DNA of 6,166 bases from Chitinophagaceae bacterium (GCA_016741945.1 JACVCQ010000161.1:1-6166), one strand, 5' to 3'. Counted from the first letter of the stretch, positions 1 to 5,901 are shown. Notes: generated by a model not told the origin, from the letters alone. Program-made: numbers and translations.

Positions 1-38
1 TTAAAGAGCTAATTACGGTTAGGTTTGCCTGGACTTGA
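1..38 (+). CDS. Possible C-terminal end of an upstream gene (partial)
   Basis: Read from base 3, this stretch gives KELITVRFAWT and then a TGA stop at 36-38. The other two forward frames stop at once. The alternating polar/hydrophobic pattern ending in aromatic residues would suit the last beta-strand of an outer-membrane or other beta-rich protein, but eleven residues are too few to name a family. Heptamer repeats start 6 nt after the stop, as they do after hisS and rlmN here, which mildly supports a gene end. Confidence 0.35.
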   Translation, partial: KELITVRFAWT

Positions 39-44
39 ACTCTT

Positions 45-93
45 ACAGTTGATAGTTTACAGTTAGCCAATTGCTTATTGGTAATAGCTTATG
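45..93 (+). repeat. Left heptamer array upstream of the phosphatase gene
   Basis: Seven consecutive 7-base words can be laid out without a gap. They begin with ACAGTTG (45-51), ATAGTTT (52-58) and ACAGTTA (59-65), and later include GCTTATT (73-79) and GCTTATG (87-93). The words are related but not identical. They are partly reverse-complementary to the array at 119-219: 52-62 matches the complement of 119-129 at 10 of 11 bases, and 80-94 matches the complement of 165-179 at 12 of 15. The region is probably the left half of an inverted pair. Confidence 0.6.
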
Positions 94-118
94 GACCCTA
101 CTTTCTCTCAATCGTCAC

Positions 119-219
119 CTGTCAACTATTTGCTGCCCATTTGCCATCTCCTATTTGCTATCACCCATTTGCTATCACCCATTTGCTATCACCCATTCGC
201 CATCCATCTGCTATCTTTG
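119..219 (+). repeat. Right heptamer/14-mer array before the phosphatase start
   Basis: Three perfect tandem copies of TTTGCTATCACCCA occupy 154-167, 168-181 and 182-195; each is two heptamers. Decayed copies lie on both sides (129-153 and 196-219). The first bases, CTGTCAACTA at 119-128, recur exactly inside hisS (1536-1545). The array runs to within 6 nt of the phosphatase start codon and contains the predicted promoter word at 212-219. It is partly complementary to 45-93. Confidence 0.75.
212..219 (+). promoter_or_regulatory. Predicted Bacteroidota -7 promoter element, TATCTTTG
   Basis: TATCTTTG fits the Bacteroidota primary-sigma -7 consensus TAnnTTTG at every fixed base. Only five bases separate it from the ATG at 225, so the transcript should be leaderless or nearly so. 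The same word stands four bases before the rlmN ATG. No well-placed -33 TTTG is seen: the nearest, at 182-185, is 26 bases away, beyond the usual spacing near 19-21. It would drive the phosphatase and hisS together. Confidence 0.6.
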
Positions 220-224
220 CTAGC

Positions 225-689
225 ATGAAAGTACTGATGGTCTGTCTAGGGAATATTTGTCGCAGCCCCTTAGCAGAAGGAATTCTTCAACAAAAAGCAA
301 GGGAAGCGGGATTAGTATGGGAAGTAGATAGTGCCGGTACCGGAAACTACCATATTGGCGAACCCCCACATCATCTTTCACAGAAAATAGCTCGTTTGAA
401 TGGTATTGATATCAGGCATCAGCGATGTCGTCAGTTTCACCCGAATGATATGAATACATTTGACCTAATTTATGTAATGGATCATGATAATTATCAAGAT
501 GTAAAAAGAATGAGTGGTGAACAATGGAACGAATCAAAAACAACATTAATACTGAACGAAATTGATAACAGCAATAATGCAGTTCCTGACCCTTGGTATG
601 GTACTGAAAAGGATTACCATCATGTTTTTGCATTGTTATCAACAGCATGCGACCATATTATTTCAAAATACCATCCGTCTAACAAATAA
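225..689 (+). CDS. Low-molecular-weight protein tyrosine phosphatase
   Basis: This 154-residue cytoplasmic protein belongs to the LMW-PTP family, which removes phosphate from phosphotyrosine through a cysteinyl-phosphate intermediate. The P-loop is at residues 7-14 (CLGNICRS, the CX5R signature), with nucleophile Cys7 and phosphate-binding Arg13. The general-acid loop is DPWYG, with Asp122. Length is normal for the family. The start at 225 is chosen because the P-loop sits at the very N-terminus in this family and the promoter word lies 5 nt upstream. An in-frame ATG at 78 would add 49 residues that only translate the repeat array. The stop is 6 nt before hisS, so the two are probably co-transcribed. 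The substrate cannot be told: no polysaccharide-export genes or tyrosine kinase are in view. Arginine phosphatase activity, known for some relatives, is an alternative. Confidence 0.93.
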   Translation: MKVLMVCLGNICRSPLAEGILQQKAREAGLVWEVDSAGTGNYHIGEPPHHLSQKIARLNGIDIRHQRCRQFHPNDMNTFDLIYVMDHDNYQDVKRMSGEQWNESKTTLILNEIDNSNNAVPDPWYGTEKDYHHVFALLSTACDHIISKYHPSNK

Positions 690-695
690 GTAAAG

Positions 696-2063
696 ATGAG
701 CAAACCCGGATTACCGCAAGGAACCAGAGATTTTAGCGCAGCCATTGTACGTAAGCGGAACTATATTTTTCAAACCATCAAAAATGTTTTTGAATTGTAT
801 GGTTTTCAGCCATTAGAAACCCCTGCCATGGAAAATCTCGATACATTGATGGGAAAATATGGCGAGGAAGGCGATAAACTGATCTTCAAAATCCTGAATA
901 ATGGTCTCGACAATCCTTCAAAACAAGAACAGGTAGTGACTGATTTTCAAAAGGTATTAGAAGGAAAAAATACAAAAGGGATTACTGAACGCGCATTGCG
1001 TTATGACCTTACGATTCCTTTTGCCCGATATGTGGCCATGAACTATGGACAACTCACCCTGCCATTCAAACGCTACCAAATACAACCGGTATGGCGTGCG
1101 GATAGACCGCAAAAAGGGCGTTATCGTGAATTTTATCAGTGTGATGCAGATGTGGTGGGCAGCAATAGTTTATTGAATGAAGTAGAACTCACCAATATTT
1201 ACGCCACTGTTTTTGATCAATTAGGCATACCTGTTGAAATCAGAATCAACAGTCGTAAAATATTAGCTGCGCTTGCTGAAATTTGCGGTGGCGCAGATAA
1301 AATGATCGACATTACTGTTGCGATTGATAAACTAGATAAGATTGGTATTGAAAAAGTAAAAGACGAATTAAAAGAACGTGGATTGAGCAATGATCAGATC
1401 AACATCATTGAAAAATATCTTTCTATCACTGGTACTAGTGATGAAAAAATTACACAACTTGAGTCACTGATCGGCGAAAATGAGATCGGACAAAAAGGAA
1501 TCATGGAAATCATACATGTCCTTTCCAACAGTCAACTGTCAACTACCAACTGTCAACTCATCCCAGACTTCACACTCGCCCGCGGACTTAACTACTACAC
1601 AGGTATCATCTTTGAAGTAAAAGCATTGAATGTGCAAATGGGAAGTATTGGTGGTGGCGGAAGATATGATGACCTTACCGGCTTATTTGGTGTAGCCGAT
1701 GTACCTGGTGTAGGTATCAGCTTTGGTGTGGATCGTATTTATGATGTAATGGAAGAATTACAACTGTTTCCTGATACCGTTCAAATAGGTTCCAAAGTTT
1801 TGTTTTTTAATTTAGGAGCATCAGAAAGCAAAAATGCATTCTCCCTTTTACAGCAACTCAGACAGTCAGGTGTTGCCGGAGAATTGTTTCATGAGCCAAG
1901 TAAATTTGATAAGCAATTCAAATATGCAGAGAAAAAAAACATCCCTTTCGTTATTATCATCGGTTCAAAAGAAATGGAGAATGGAACTTGCATTGTGAAA
2001 GATTTGCAGAAAGGAACACAGGAAGAGATTCCACAGGCTTCGTTAGTGGGGTACTTTAAATAG
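696..2063 (+). CDS. hisS: Histidyl-tRNA synthetase
   Basis: Class II aminoacyl-tRNA synthetase, 455 residues, that charges tRNA-His with histidine using ATP. Visible in order: the N-terminal GTRDF segment (residues 9-13); motif 2 around 124-155, with VWRADRPQKGRYREF; the histidine-specific HisA motif LARGLNYYTG at 294-303, with catalytic Arg296; the glycine-rich GGGGRYDDL at 319-327; motif 3, PGVGISFGVDRI, at 337-348; and a C-terminal anticodon-binding domain from about 366. The length suits the longer HisRS type. The ATG at 696 gives the expected N-terminus and follows the phosphatase stop by 6 nt; no clear Shine-Dalgarno is present. Oddity: residues 277-289, just before HisA, are encoded by a run of five heptamers resembling the intergenic repeats. 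The stop codon is also the first three bases of a downstream heptamer array. All catalytic motifs look intact, so it should be functional. Confidence 0.97.
   Translation: MSKPGLPQGTRDFSAAIVRKRNYIFQTIKNVFELYGFQPLETPAMENLDTLMGKYGEEGDKLIFKILNNGLDNPSKQEQVVTDFQKVLEGKNTKGITERALRYDLTIPFARYVAMNYGQLTLPFKRYQIQPVWRADRPQKGRYREFYQCDADVVGSNSLLNEVELTNIYATVFDQLGIPVEIRINSRKILAALAEICGGADKMIDITVAIDKLDKIGIEKVKDELKERGLSNDQINIIEKYLSITGTSDEKITQLESLIGENEIGQKGIMEIIHVLSNSQLSTTNCQLIPDFTLARGLNYYTGIIFEVKALNVQMGSIGGGGRYDDLTGLFGVADVPGVGISFGVDRIYDVMEELQLFPDTVQIGSKVLFFNLGASESKNAFSLLQQLRQSGVAGELFHEPSKFDKQFKYAEKKNIPFVIIIGSKEMENGTCIVKDLQKGTQEEIPQASLVGYFK
1526..1560 (+). repeat. Heptamer array inside the hisS reading frame
   Basis: Five consecutive heptamers: CAACAGT (1526-1532), CAACTGT (1533-1539), CAACTAC (1540-1546), CAACTGT (1547-1553) and CAACTCA (1554-1560). 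They encode residues 277-289, including QLSTTNCQL. A perfect CAACTGT array would read QLSTVNC cyclically in any frame, and the protein departs from this at one position. The word CTGTCAACTA is shared with the intergenic array at 119-128. The position is the linker before the HisA motif, where an insertion is likely to be tolerated. Confidence 0.8.
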
Positions 2064-2147
2064 TCCATAGTTGATGGTCCATAGTCCATGGTTAATATTG
2101 AACTTAAACCATGGACTATGGACCATTGACTATCAGCCATCCGCTAT
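2061..2147 (+). repeat. Heptamer inverted repeat forming a 27-bp hairpin after hisS
   Basis: Arms at 2067-2093 and 2107-2133 pair over 27 positions around a 13-nt loop. Twenty-five pairs are Watson-Crick, and the other two (2072:2128 and 2073:2127) are G-U in the forward RNA. Each arm is heptameric: TAGTCCA, TAGTTGA, TGGTCCA and TAGTCCA from 2061 on the left; ACCATGG, ACTATGG, ACCATTG and ACTATCA on the right, continuing as GCCATCC and GCTATTC to about 2147. The first word includes the hisS stop TAG. No T-run follows, so it is not a standard intrinsic terminator, but it may protect or attenuate the hisS transcript. Confidence 0.85.
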
Positions 2148-2176
2148 TCTGGCATAATATTCGCAGTTCATAGCGG
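2141..2176. promoter_or_regulatory. Weak inverted repeat upstream of the lipoprotein gene
   Basis: CCGCTAT (2141-2147) is matched by its exact complement ATAGCGG (2170-2176) across 22 bases, ending 11 nt before the lipoprotein ATG. It could be an operator or a small RNA hairpin near the start. The left half also belongs to the end of the heptamer array, so the match may be a by-product. No convincing TAnnTTTG promoter is seen here; TAATATTC at 2155-2162 is a poor fit. Confidence 0.25.
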
Positions 2177-2187
2177 AAATAAGCATT

Positions 2188-2700
2188 ATGAAAAAGTTTC
2201 TTCCATTCTTATCTTTTGTCTTATTGCTTGTTATGAGCTGTGGCAGAAAATCTGTACCGCAAAAAACAAATAATGTCAAAGTAGATGCCGGGCCAATTGT
2301 TAAACAACCTGAACTTACGAAAGACAATACTGAGCCTGCTTTGATCAAAAAATCCAAAGTAGAAAAAGAGGAATCTACAGAAACTAGCATTGAAAAAAAA
2401 GAAGTATTACTTCCAATGATCGTGATTGATGGCATGGGTAATGTAATTACGCCCAAAGAAAAGCTTCCTTCCGAAATTGCTTCAAAAGCTGATTATCGTG
2501 TTTTAAGCAGGGCATTTACACCGAACCAAAGAACCAACCTAATTTATCGATATAAAATTGTACCTCCCCGTATTTTATTTGTACCGGAGAACTATATTAA
2601 AACATCTGCCAGAGGAAAATATATTGTTTATAGAAAGAAATTCTGGTATTGGCAGAAAGAAGATGGATTATTTTATTTAGATGAAACGTATTATAATTAA
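2188..2700 (+). CDS. Small lipoprotein of unknown function
   Basis: A 170-residue protein with a short signal peptide (MKK followed by a hydrophobic stretch to residue 17) and a lipobox VMSC, giving a lipidated Cys18. It should be anchored by lipid to a membrane, facing the periplasm or the cell surface. Residues 19 to about 70 are Lys/Glu/Thr-rich and low in hydrophobics, probably a disordered tether. Residues about 72-170 look like a small folded domain, with MIVIDGMGN near its start and a Tyr/Trp/Lys-rich end (KFWYWQKEDGLFYLDETYYN). I do not recognise the family. The start fits because the signal peptide begins at it. The gene follows the hisS hairpin by 54 nt and may be transcribed by read-through or its own promoter. 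It ends at the shared terminator region. Confidence 0.85.
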   Translation: MKKFLPFLSFVLLLVMSCGRKSVPQKTNNVKVDAGPIVKQPELTKDNTEPALIKKSKVEKEESTETSIEKKEVLLPMIVIDGMGNVITPKEKLPSEIASKADYRVLSRAFTPNQRTNLIYRYKIVPPRILFVPENYIKTSARGKYIVYRKKFWYWQKEDGLFYLDETYYN

Positions 2701-2744
2701 AGGTGGGTATCTTATGTAATTTGAGATTCATTTTATGATGTATG

Positions 2745-2765
2745 GCTTATAGTCTATAGTCGATG
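2745..2765 (+). repeat. Orphan heptamer copies
   Basis: Three heptamers, GCTTATA, GTCTATA and GTCGATG. The 18 bases at 2750-2767 match 2061-2078 (left arm of the hisS hairpin) at 16 positions. GCTTATA also resembles the GCTTATT/GCTTATG words at 73-93. No complementary partner array is seen nearby, so this may be a decayed half-element. Confidence 0.55.
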
Positions 2766-2794
2766 GTAAAATAAAAATCGGAGATCCGTTTTAT

Positions 2795-2835
2795 AAAAAG
2801 GGGCCGTATCAGACTTTTGATACAGCCCCTTTTTT
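2795..2835. terminator. Bidirectional intrinsic terminator between convergent genes
   Basis: A hairpin with GGGGC (2800-2804) pairing GCCCC (2825-2829), one C/A mismatch, then GTATCA (2806-2811) pairing TGATAC (2818-2823) around a 6-nt loop. Five A on the left and six T on the right flank the GC stem, so a U-tract follows the hairpin in RNA from either strand. It lies 95 nt after the lipoprotein stop and 18 nt after the stop of the reverse-strand gene, and serves both. Confidence 0.92.
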
Positions 2836-2852
2836 ATTATGTGATCAATTAC

Positions 2853-3245
2853 CTATTTAGCTGTTAATCTGTTTGTGCGATTGATCAACATTGCATGGGC
2901 TCGATCGATGGCAATACCATCAGACTTAGTTCCCTCCAATGCATAGCCTCCTGCATTGATGCTAACTCCAATCACTTTTCGATTGGTATCCCTTTTAAAC
3001 TGTGCAGTTCCATCATAAGCCGCAATGGAAAAAAGATCTTCACCAATTTTTACCAAAGCAGAAGTACCAATACTAGAACCCATCGCTAATCCCGCCCCTT
3101 CTATGGAAACAGTTACTTCGGCCACAATACTTCCTTCAGGGAATTTATACTTGCCTACAAAATCTTGTAGTGTACTGTCTTTGTCTTGAGCATGTACGAA
3201 TGCAACAGTGCCTAACAGAAGGCAAATCATCATCAGTTTTTTCAT
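2853..3245 (-). CDS. Small secreted protein, DUF3471-like
   Basis: A 130-residue protein with a Sec signal peptide: MKK, a hydrophobic core, and an AHA-type cleavage site with mature Gln20. The mature part (about 110 residues) reads as a short beta-rich domain: LQDFVGKYKFPEG, then VAEVTVSIEGAGL, LVKIGEDLFSI, and TAQFKRDTNRKVIGVSI. That order resembles the DUF3471/lipocalin-like domain found at the C-terminus of some serine beta-lactamase-like proteins, here standing alone; this is by pattern only. No catalytic residues or lipobox are seen, so it should be a soluble periplasmic or exported protein, perhaps ligand-binding. It lies 101 nt downstream of the thiolase on the same strand. It may have its own promoter: a five-of-six match, TCGTTTTG, lies at 3271-3278 on the reverse strand without a well-spaced -33. 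Confidence 0.85.
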   Translation of the reverse strand: MKKLMMICLLLGTVAFVHAQDKDSTLQDFVGKYKFPEGSIVAEVTVSIEGAGLAMGSSIGTSALVKIGEDLFSIAAYDGTAQFKRDTNRKVIGVSINAGGYALEGTKSDGIAIDRAHAMLINRTNRLTAK

Positions 3246-3346
3246 GTGTATGTAGGTTTTAGTTTTTTAGCAAAACGATTTTGAATACGAAAAGTTACAG
3301 AAAATCGCAATTGGTAAAAAATAGCTTTTTGTTATCTAAATAATAA
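3246..3346. other. Intergenic region between the thiolase and the secreted-protein gene
   Basis: This AT-rich stretch has no heptamer array. CGATTTT (3276-3282) and its complement AAAATCG (3301-3307) form a 7-bp inverted repeat that, on the reverse strand, is followed by TTTT and could be a weak thiolase terminator. A-rich and T-rich runs around 3316-3330 may also fold. The weak promoter-like TCGTTTTG of the reverse strand overlaps it. None of these is strong. Confidence 0.3.
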
Positions 3347-4546
3347 TTAGTAAGACAATCCTTCATAAATGACTGCTGCGCCTTGTCCAACACCCACACA
3401 CATAGTAGCTAATCCATATTTGGATGTACGTCTGTTCATTTCATGTAATAAAGTAGCAGAGATTCTCACGCCACTGCAACCCAATGGATGTCCGATTGCA
3501 ATGGCACCTCCATTTACATTCACTTTCGAAATATCCAGACCCAGATCACGTATACAAGCCAGACTTTGAGAAGCGAATGCCTCATTCAATTCAATAAGAT
3601 CCAGGTCTTTTACCTGAAGTCCGGCTCTAATCATCGCTTTTTGAGATGCAGGTACGGGACCTATTCCCATGATAGCAGGATCTACACCTGCAACACCCAT
3701 CCCTGCAATTCGGGCAATGGGTTTGAGATTGAATAACTTGACTGCTTCTTCACTCGCCAATAACATCGCTGCTGCTCCATCATTAATACCGGATGAATTA
3801 CCCGCAGTAACAGTACCCTCTTTTGCAAAAGCAGGTTTAAGCGATGCCAGCTTTTCCAAAGATGTTTGTCTGGGATGCTCATCCTGATTAAACCAACTGA
3901 TCAGTCGATCATTAATCATTTCCACTGCAACAATTTCATCGTCCCATTTACCTGCCTCGAGTGCTGCAAAATATTTCTGTTGCGAGGAGAATGCAAATAC
4001 ATCTTGTTCTTCACGACTAATTTTCCAATCATTTGCTACGTTTTCTGCCGTCTCTCCCATACTATAAGGATGGTACATGCTTGCCAATTTTTTATTGACG
4101 AAACGCCAGCCAATGGTCGTATCAAAAGTTTCTATTTTTCTGCTCCAGGCACCATCACTTTTAGCCGTTACAAAAGGAGCACGTGTCATACTCTCCACAC
4201 CTCCGGCGATATACAACATACCTTCTCCACACATAATAGCGCGAGAGGCATCCATGACAGCCTGCAAACCACTGGCACACAAACGATTTACCGTATTACC
4301 ACCCACTGTAACCGGCAGTCCGGCCAATAATGCTGCCATTCGGGCTACATCTCGATTGTCTTCACCAGCCTGATTAGCAGCACCCGCAATCACGTCTTCA
4401 ATAGCGGCAGGATCAATGGTATTATTTCTCTCTAGAAGTGAAGTGATGACATGTGCCAGCAAATCATCCGGACGAATCGAACTTAATTTACCTCCATATC
4501 TTCCGATGGGTGTACGTACCGCATCTATTACATAACAAGCATTCAT
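3347..4546 (-). CDS. pcaF: Thiolase, 3-oxoadipyl-CoA thiolase type (acetyl-CoA C-acyltransferase)
   Basis: A 399-residue degradative thiolase that cleaves a 3-oxoacyl-CoA with CoA to give acetyl-CoA. Visible are nucleophile Cys90 (NRLCASG), GGVESMTRAPF at 115-125, NEAF at 321-324, GHPLG with His353, and Cys383 in MCVGVGQG. RTPIGRYGG, NQAGEDNRDVARMAALLAGLP and FDTTIGWRFVN are the words I associate with PcaF/PaaJ, which split 3-oxoadipyl-CoA into succinyl-CoA and acetyl-CoA in aromatic (beta-ketoadipate or phenylacetate) breakdown. No other pathway genes are in view, so a general fatty-acid or acetoacetyl-CoA role remains possible. The start at 4546 puts the conserved YVIDAVRTP at the N-terminus; an in-frame ATG at 4708 would add 54 residues that only translate heptamer repeats. 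Length is typical. The gene is divergent from rlmN. Confidence 0.9.
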   Translation of the reverse strand: MNACYVIDAVRTPIGRYGGKLSSIRPDDLLAHVITSLLERNNTIDPAAIEDVIAGAANQAGEDNRDVARMAALLAGLPVTVGGNTVNRLCASGLQAVMDASRAIMCGEGMLYIAGGVESMTRAPFVTAKSDGAWSRKIETFDTTIGWRFVNKKLASMYHPYSMGETAENVANDWKISREEQDVFAFSSQQKYFAALEAGKWDDEIVAVEMINDRLISWFNQDEHPRQTSLEKLASLKPAFAKEGTVTAGNSSGINDGAAAMLLASEEAVKLFNLKPIARIAGMGVAGVDPAIMGIGPVPASQKAMIRAGLQVKDLDLIELNEAFASQSLACIRDLGLDISKVNVNGGAIAIGHPLGCSGVRISATLLHEMNRRTSKYGLATMCVGVGQGAAVIYEGLSY

Positions 4547-4565
4547 AATTGCAACAATTGATGCG

Positions 4566-4594
4566 CAAGATAAGAGAGAAGATACAACAAACAA
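4566..4594 (-). promoter_or_regulatory. Candidate thiolase promoter
   Basis: On the reverse strand TATCTTG (4572-4566) resembles the -7 word TATCTTTG with one T missing, and a TTG at 4594-4592 stands 19 bases upstream as a possible -33 element. It ends 19 nt before the ATG at 4546, giving a short leader. The -7 match is imperfect, so this is a tentative call. The heptamer array begins immediately upstream at 4595. Confidence 0.35.
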
Positions 4595-4664
4595 GGTACA
4601 AGGTGCAGGGTACAAGGTGCAGGGTACAGGGTACAGGGTACAAGGAAGATACAAGAGACAAGTA
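4595..4664 (+). repeat. GGTACAG-type heptamer array (left half of inverted pair)
   Basis: Seven unbroken heptamers run from 4595 to 4643. Each is GGTACAA, GGTGCAG or GGTACAG, and the pair GGTACAA-GGTGCAG occurs twice. More diverged words follow: GGAAGAT (4644-4650), ACAAGAG and ACAAGTA (to 4664). Bases 4640-4655 match the complement of 4745-4760 at 15 of 16 positions, and 4633-4648 match the complement of 4784-4799 at 15 of 16. The array lies in the divergent thiolase-rlmN region. Confidence 0.88.
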
Positions 4665-4733
4665 TTAAGCGTAATGATATAATAGTCAAGACTTGGTCTG
4701 ACGGTCAAGCAATTGATGTATAATTTATAACCT

Positions 4734-4814
4734 GCTGCTTGAAGCTTGAATCTTCCTTGTGTCTTGTTTATTCGTTCTTGAGCCTTCCTTGTGCCCTGTT
4801 TCTTGTTCCTTTTT
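4734..4814 (+). repeat. CCTTGTG-type heptamer array (right half of inverted pair)
   Basis: The words are GAAGCTT (4741-4747), GAATCTT, CCTTGTG (4755-4761) and TCTTGTT (4762-4768). After a change of phase come CCTTGTG (4787-4793), CCCTGTT, TCTTGTT and CCTTTTT (to 4814). Two separate segments (4745-4760 and 4784-4799) are near-perfect complements of the left array at 4595-4664, across a 69-nt spacer (4665-4733). The spacer is AT-rich and holds no gene that I can see. Confidence 0.75.
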
Positions 4815-4843
4815 TCTTAATTCCTATTTCCCTCTTTCTCCGG

Positions 4844-4851
4844 TATCTTTG
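4844..4851 (+). promoter_or_regulatory. Predicted -7 promoter element of rlmN, TATCTTTG
   Basis: This is a perfect fit to TAnnTTTG and identical to the element at 212-219. Four bases (CAGG) separate it from the rlmN ATG at 4856, implying a leaderless or nearly leaderless message. No TTTG is found at the expected -33 distance. Its position supports the start at 4856 over the in-frame ATG at 4739. Confidence 0.62.
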
Positions 4852-4855
4852 CAGG

Positions 4856-5899
4856 ATGAATACGGAATTACCAAATATCAGACACTTGAGTATCAATGAG
4901 TTGGAAGAATATTTTCAAAACATTGGGGAGAAAAAATTCCGTGTAAAGCAGGTGCATGAGTGGTTATGGCAGAAACATGCTCACCATTTTGATGACATGA
5001 CCAACCTGAGTAAAGACCTACGTGCTAAGCTTGCGCAAACTTTTACGCTACCTGCTTTAAAAATAGATACGGTTCAGTACAGTGAGGATGGTACCATCAA
5101 AAGTCGTTTTCGTACGCATGACAATCATCTTGTAGAAGGTGTACTAATTCCAACCGATGAAAGAAAAACAGCCTGTGTTTCTTCACAAATTGGCTGTAGT
5201 CTTAGTTGTAAGTTTTGTGCTACCGGATACATGGATCGCAAAAGAAGCCTGACCTATGATGAAATCTATGATCAGGTGGTACTGATTAATAAAGAAAGCG
5301 AAGAAAAATTCAATAAAAAACTTTCCAACATTGTGTTCATGGGTATGGGTGAACCCTTACTGAACTATGGCAATGTGATGAAAGCTATTGAACGCATTTC
5401 CGCAGAAGACGGTTTGTTCATGAGTCCAAGAAGAATCACTGTTTCTACGGCAGGGGTGGCCAAAGCCATTCGCAAGTTGGGCGATGATCAGGTTCGTTTC
5501 AAATTAGCACTTTCATTACATGCTGCCAATGACGCAAAACGCAATGAGATCATGCCAATCAATGAAACCAATAATATCAAAGTGCTGATTGAGGCCTTGA
5601 ATTATTTCTACAAACAAACGGGTAATGAAATTACTTTTGAATATATCTTATTCAAAGATTTTAATGATTCGCAAAAAGATGCAGAAGAATTAGTTAAGAT
5701 ATACAGACAAGTACCTGCCGACTTAGTAAACATCATCGAGTACAATCCCATTGATGCATTCAAATTCACAAAACCTGATGAAGATGGCATCATGAACTTT
5801 ATGAAGTTCCTGGAATCCAATCGTGTCAATGCCCGACTCAGAAGAAGCCGCGGAAAAGATATTGATGCCGCTTGTGGACAGTTGGCGAATAAAGGGTAG
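4856..5899 (+). CDS. rlmN: Dual-specificity RNA methyltransferase RlmN (23S rRNA A2503 / tRNA A37 C2-methyltransferase)
   Basis: A radical-SAM enzyme of 347 residues that puts a methyl group on C2 of adenosine 2503 in 23S rRNA and, in well-studied members, on A37 of some tRNAs. The 4Fe-4S cysteines are C114, C118 and C121 (CSLSCKFC, the CX3CX2C form). The SAM-binding GMGEPLLN lies at 163-170. The methyl-carrying cysteine is C340 in DAACGQL, and C107 in ACVSSQIGC is the conserved cysteine at the usual place in RlmN. An N-terminal segment with LEEYF, and VKQVHEWLWQK at about 30-40, is the usual helical accessory domain. The start at 4856 gives the normal family length and has a promoter word 4 nt upstream; the ATG at 4739 would add 39 residues from repeat DNA. 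The gene stands alone and is followed within 2 nt by a heptamer array. Cfr is unlikely given the RlmN-typical length and motifs. Confidence 0.96.
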   Translation: MNTELPNIRHLSINELEEYFQNIGEKKFRVKQVHEWLWQKHAHHFDDMTNLSKDLRAKLAQTFTLPALKIDTVQYSEDGTIKSRFRTHDNHLVEGVLIPTDERKTACVSSQIGCSLSCKFCATGYMDRKRSLTYDEIYDQVVLINKESEEKFNKKLSNIVFMGMGEPLLNYGNVMKAIERISAEDGLFMSPRRITVSTAGVAKAIRKLGDDQVRFKLALSLHAANDAKRNEIMPINETNNIKVLIEALNYFYKQTGNEITFEYILFKDFNDSQKDAEELVKIYRQVPADLVNIIEYNPIDAFKFTKPDEDGIMNFMKFLESNRVNARLRRSRGKDIDAACGQLANKG

Positions 5900-5901
5900 G
5901 C

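Noticed and set aside
28..40. tRNA 3'-end-like sequence on the reverse strand (T-loop-like GTTCAAGTCC)
   Set aside because: It fits the T-loop consensus, but the T-stem does not pair beyond one base and no D-arm, anticodon arm or CCA end is present.
78..224. 49-residue N-terminal extension of the phosphatase
   Set aside because: It only translates the repeat array; the P-loop cysteine belongs near residue 7-12 in this family and the promoter word lies between the two ATGs.
3866..4373. Forward-strand open frames opposite the thiolase gene
   Set aside because: They lie antisense to a well-conserved gene, show no recognisable domain, and their composition follows from the thiolase codons.
4547..4708. 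54-residue N-terminal extension of the thiolase
   Set aside because: It reads as PCTLYPV/PCTLYPA-type repeats from the heptamer array, and thiolases begin close to the YVIDAVRTP segment.
4739..4855. 39-residue hydrophobic extension of RlmN
   Set aside because: It translates the pyrimidine-rich heptamer array and looks like a membrane segment by accident; RlmN is cytoplasmic and about 347 residues fits.
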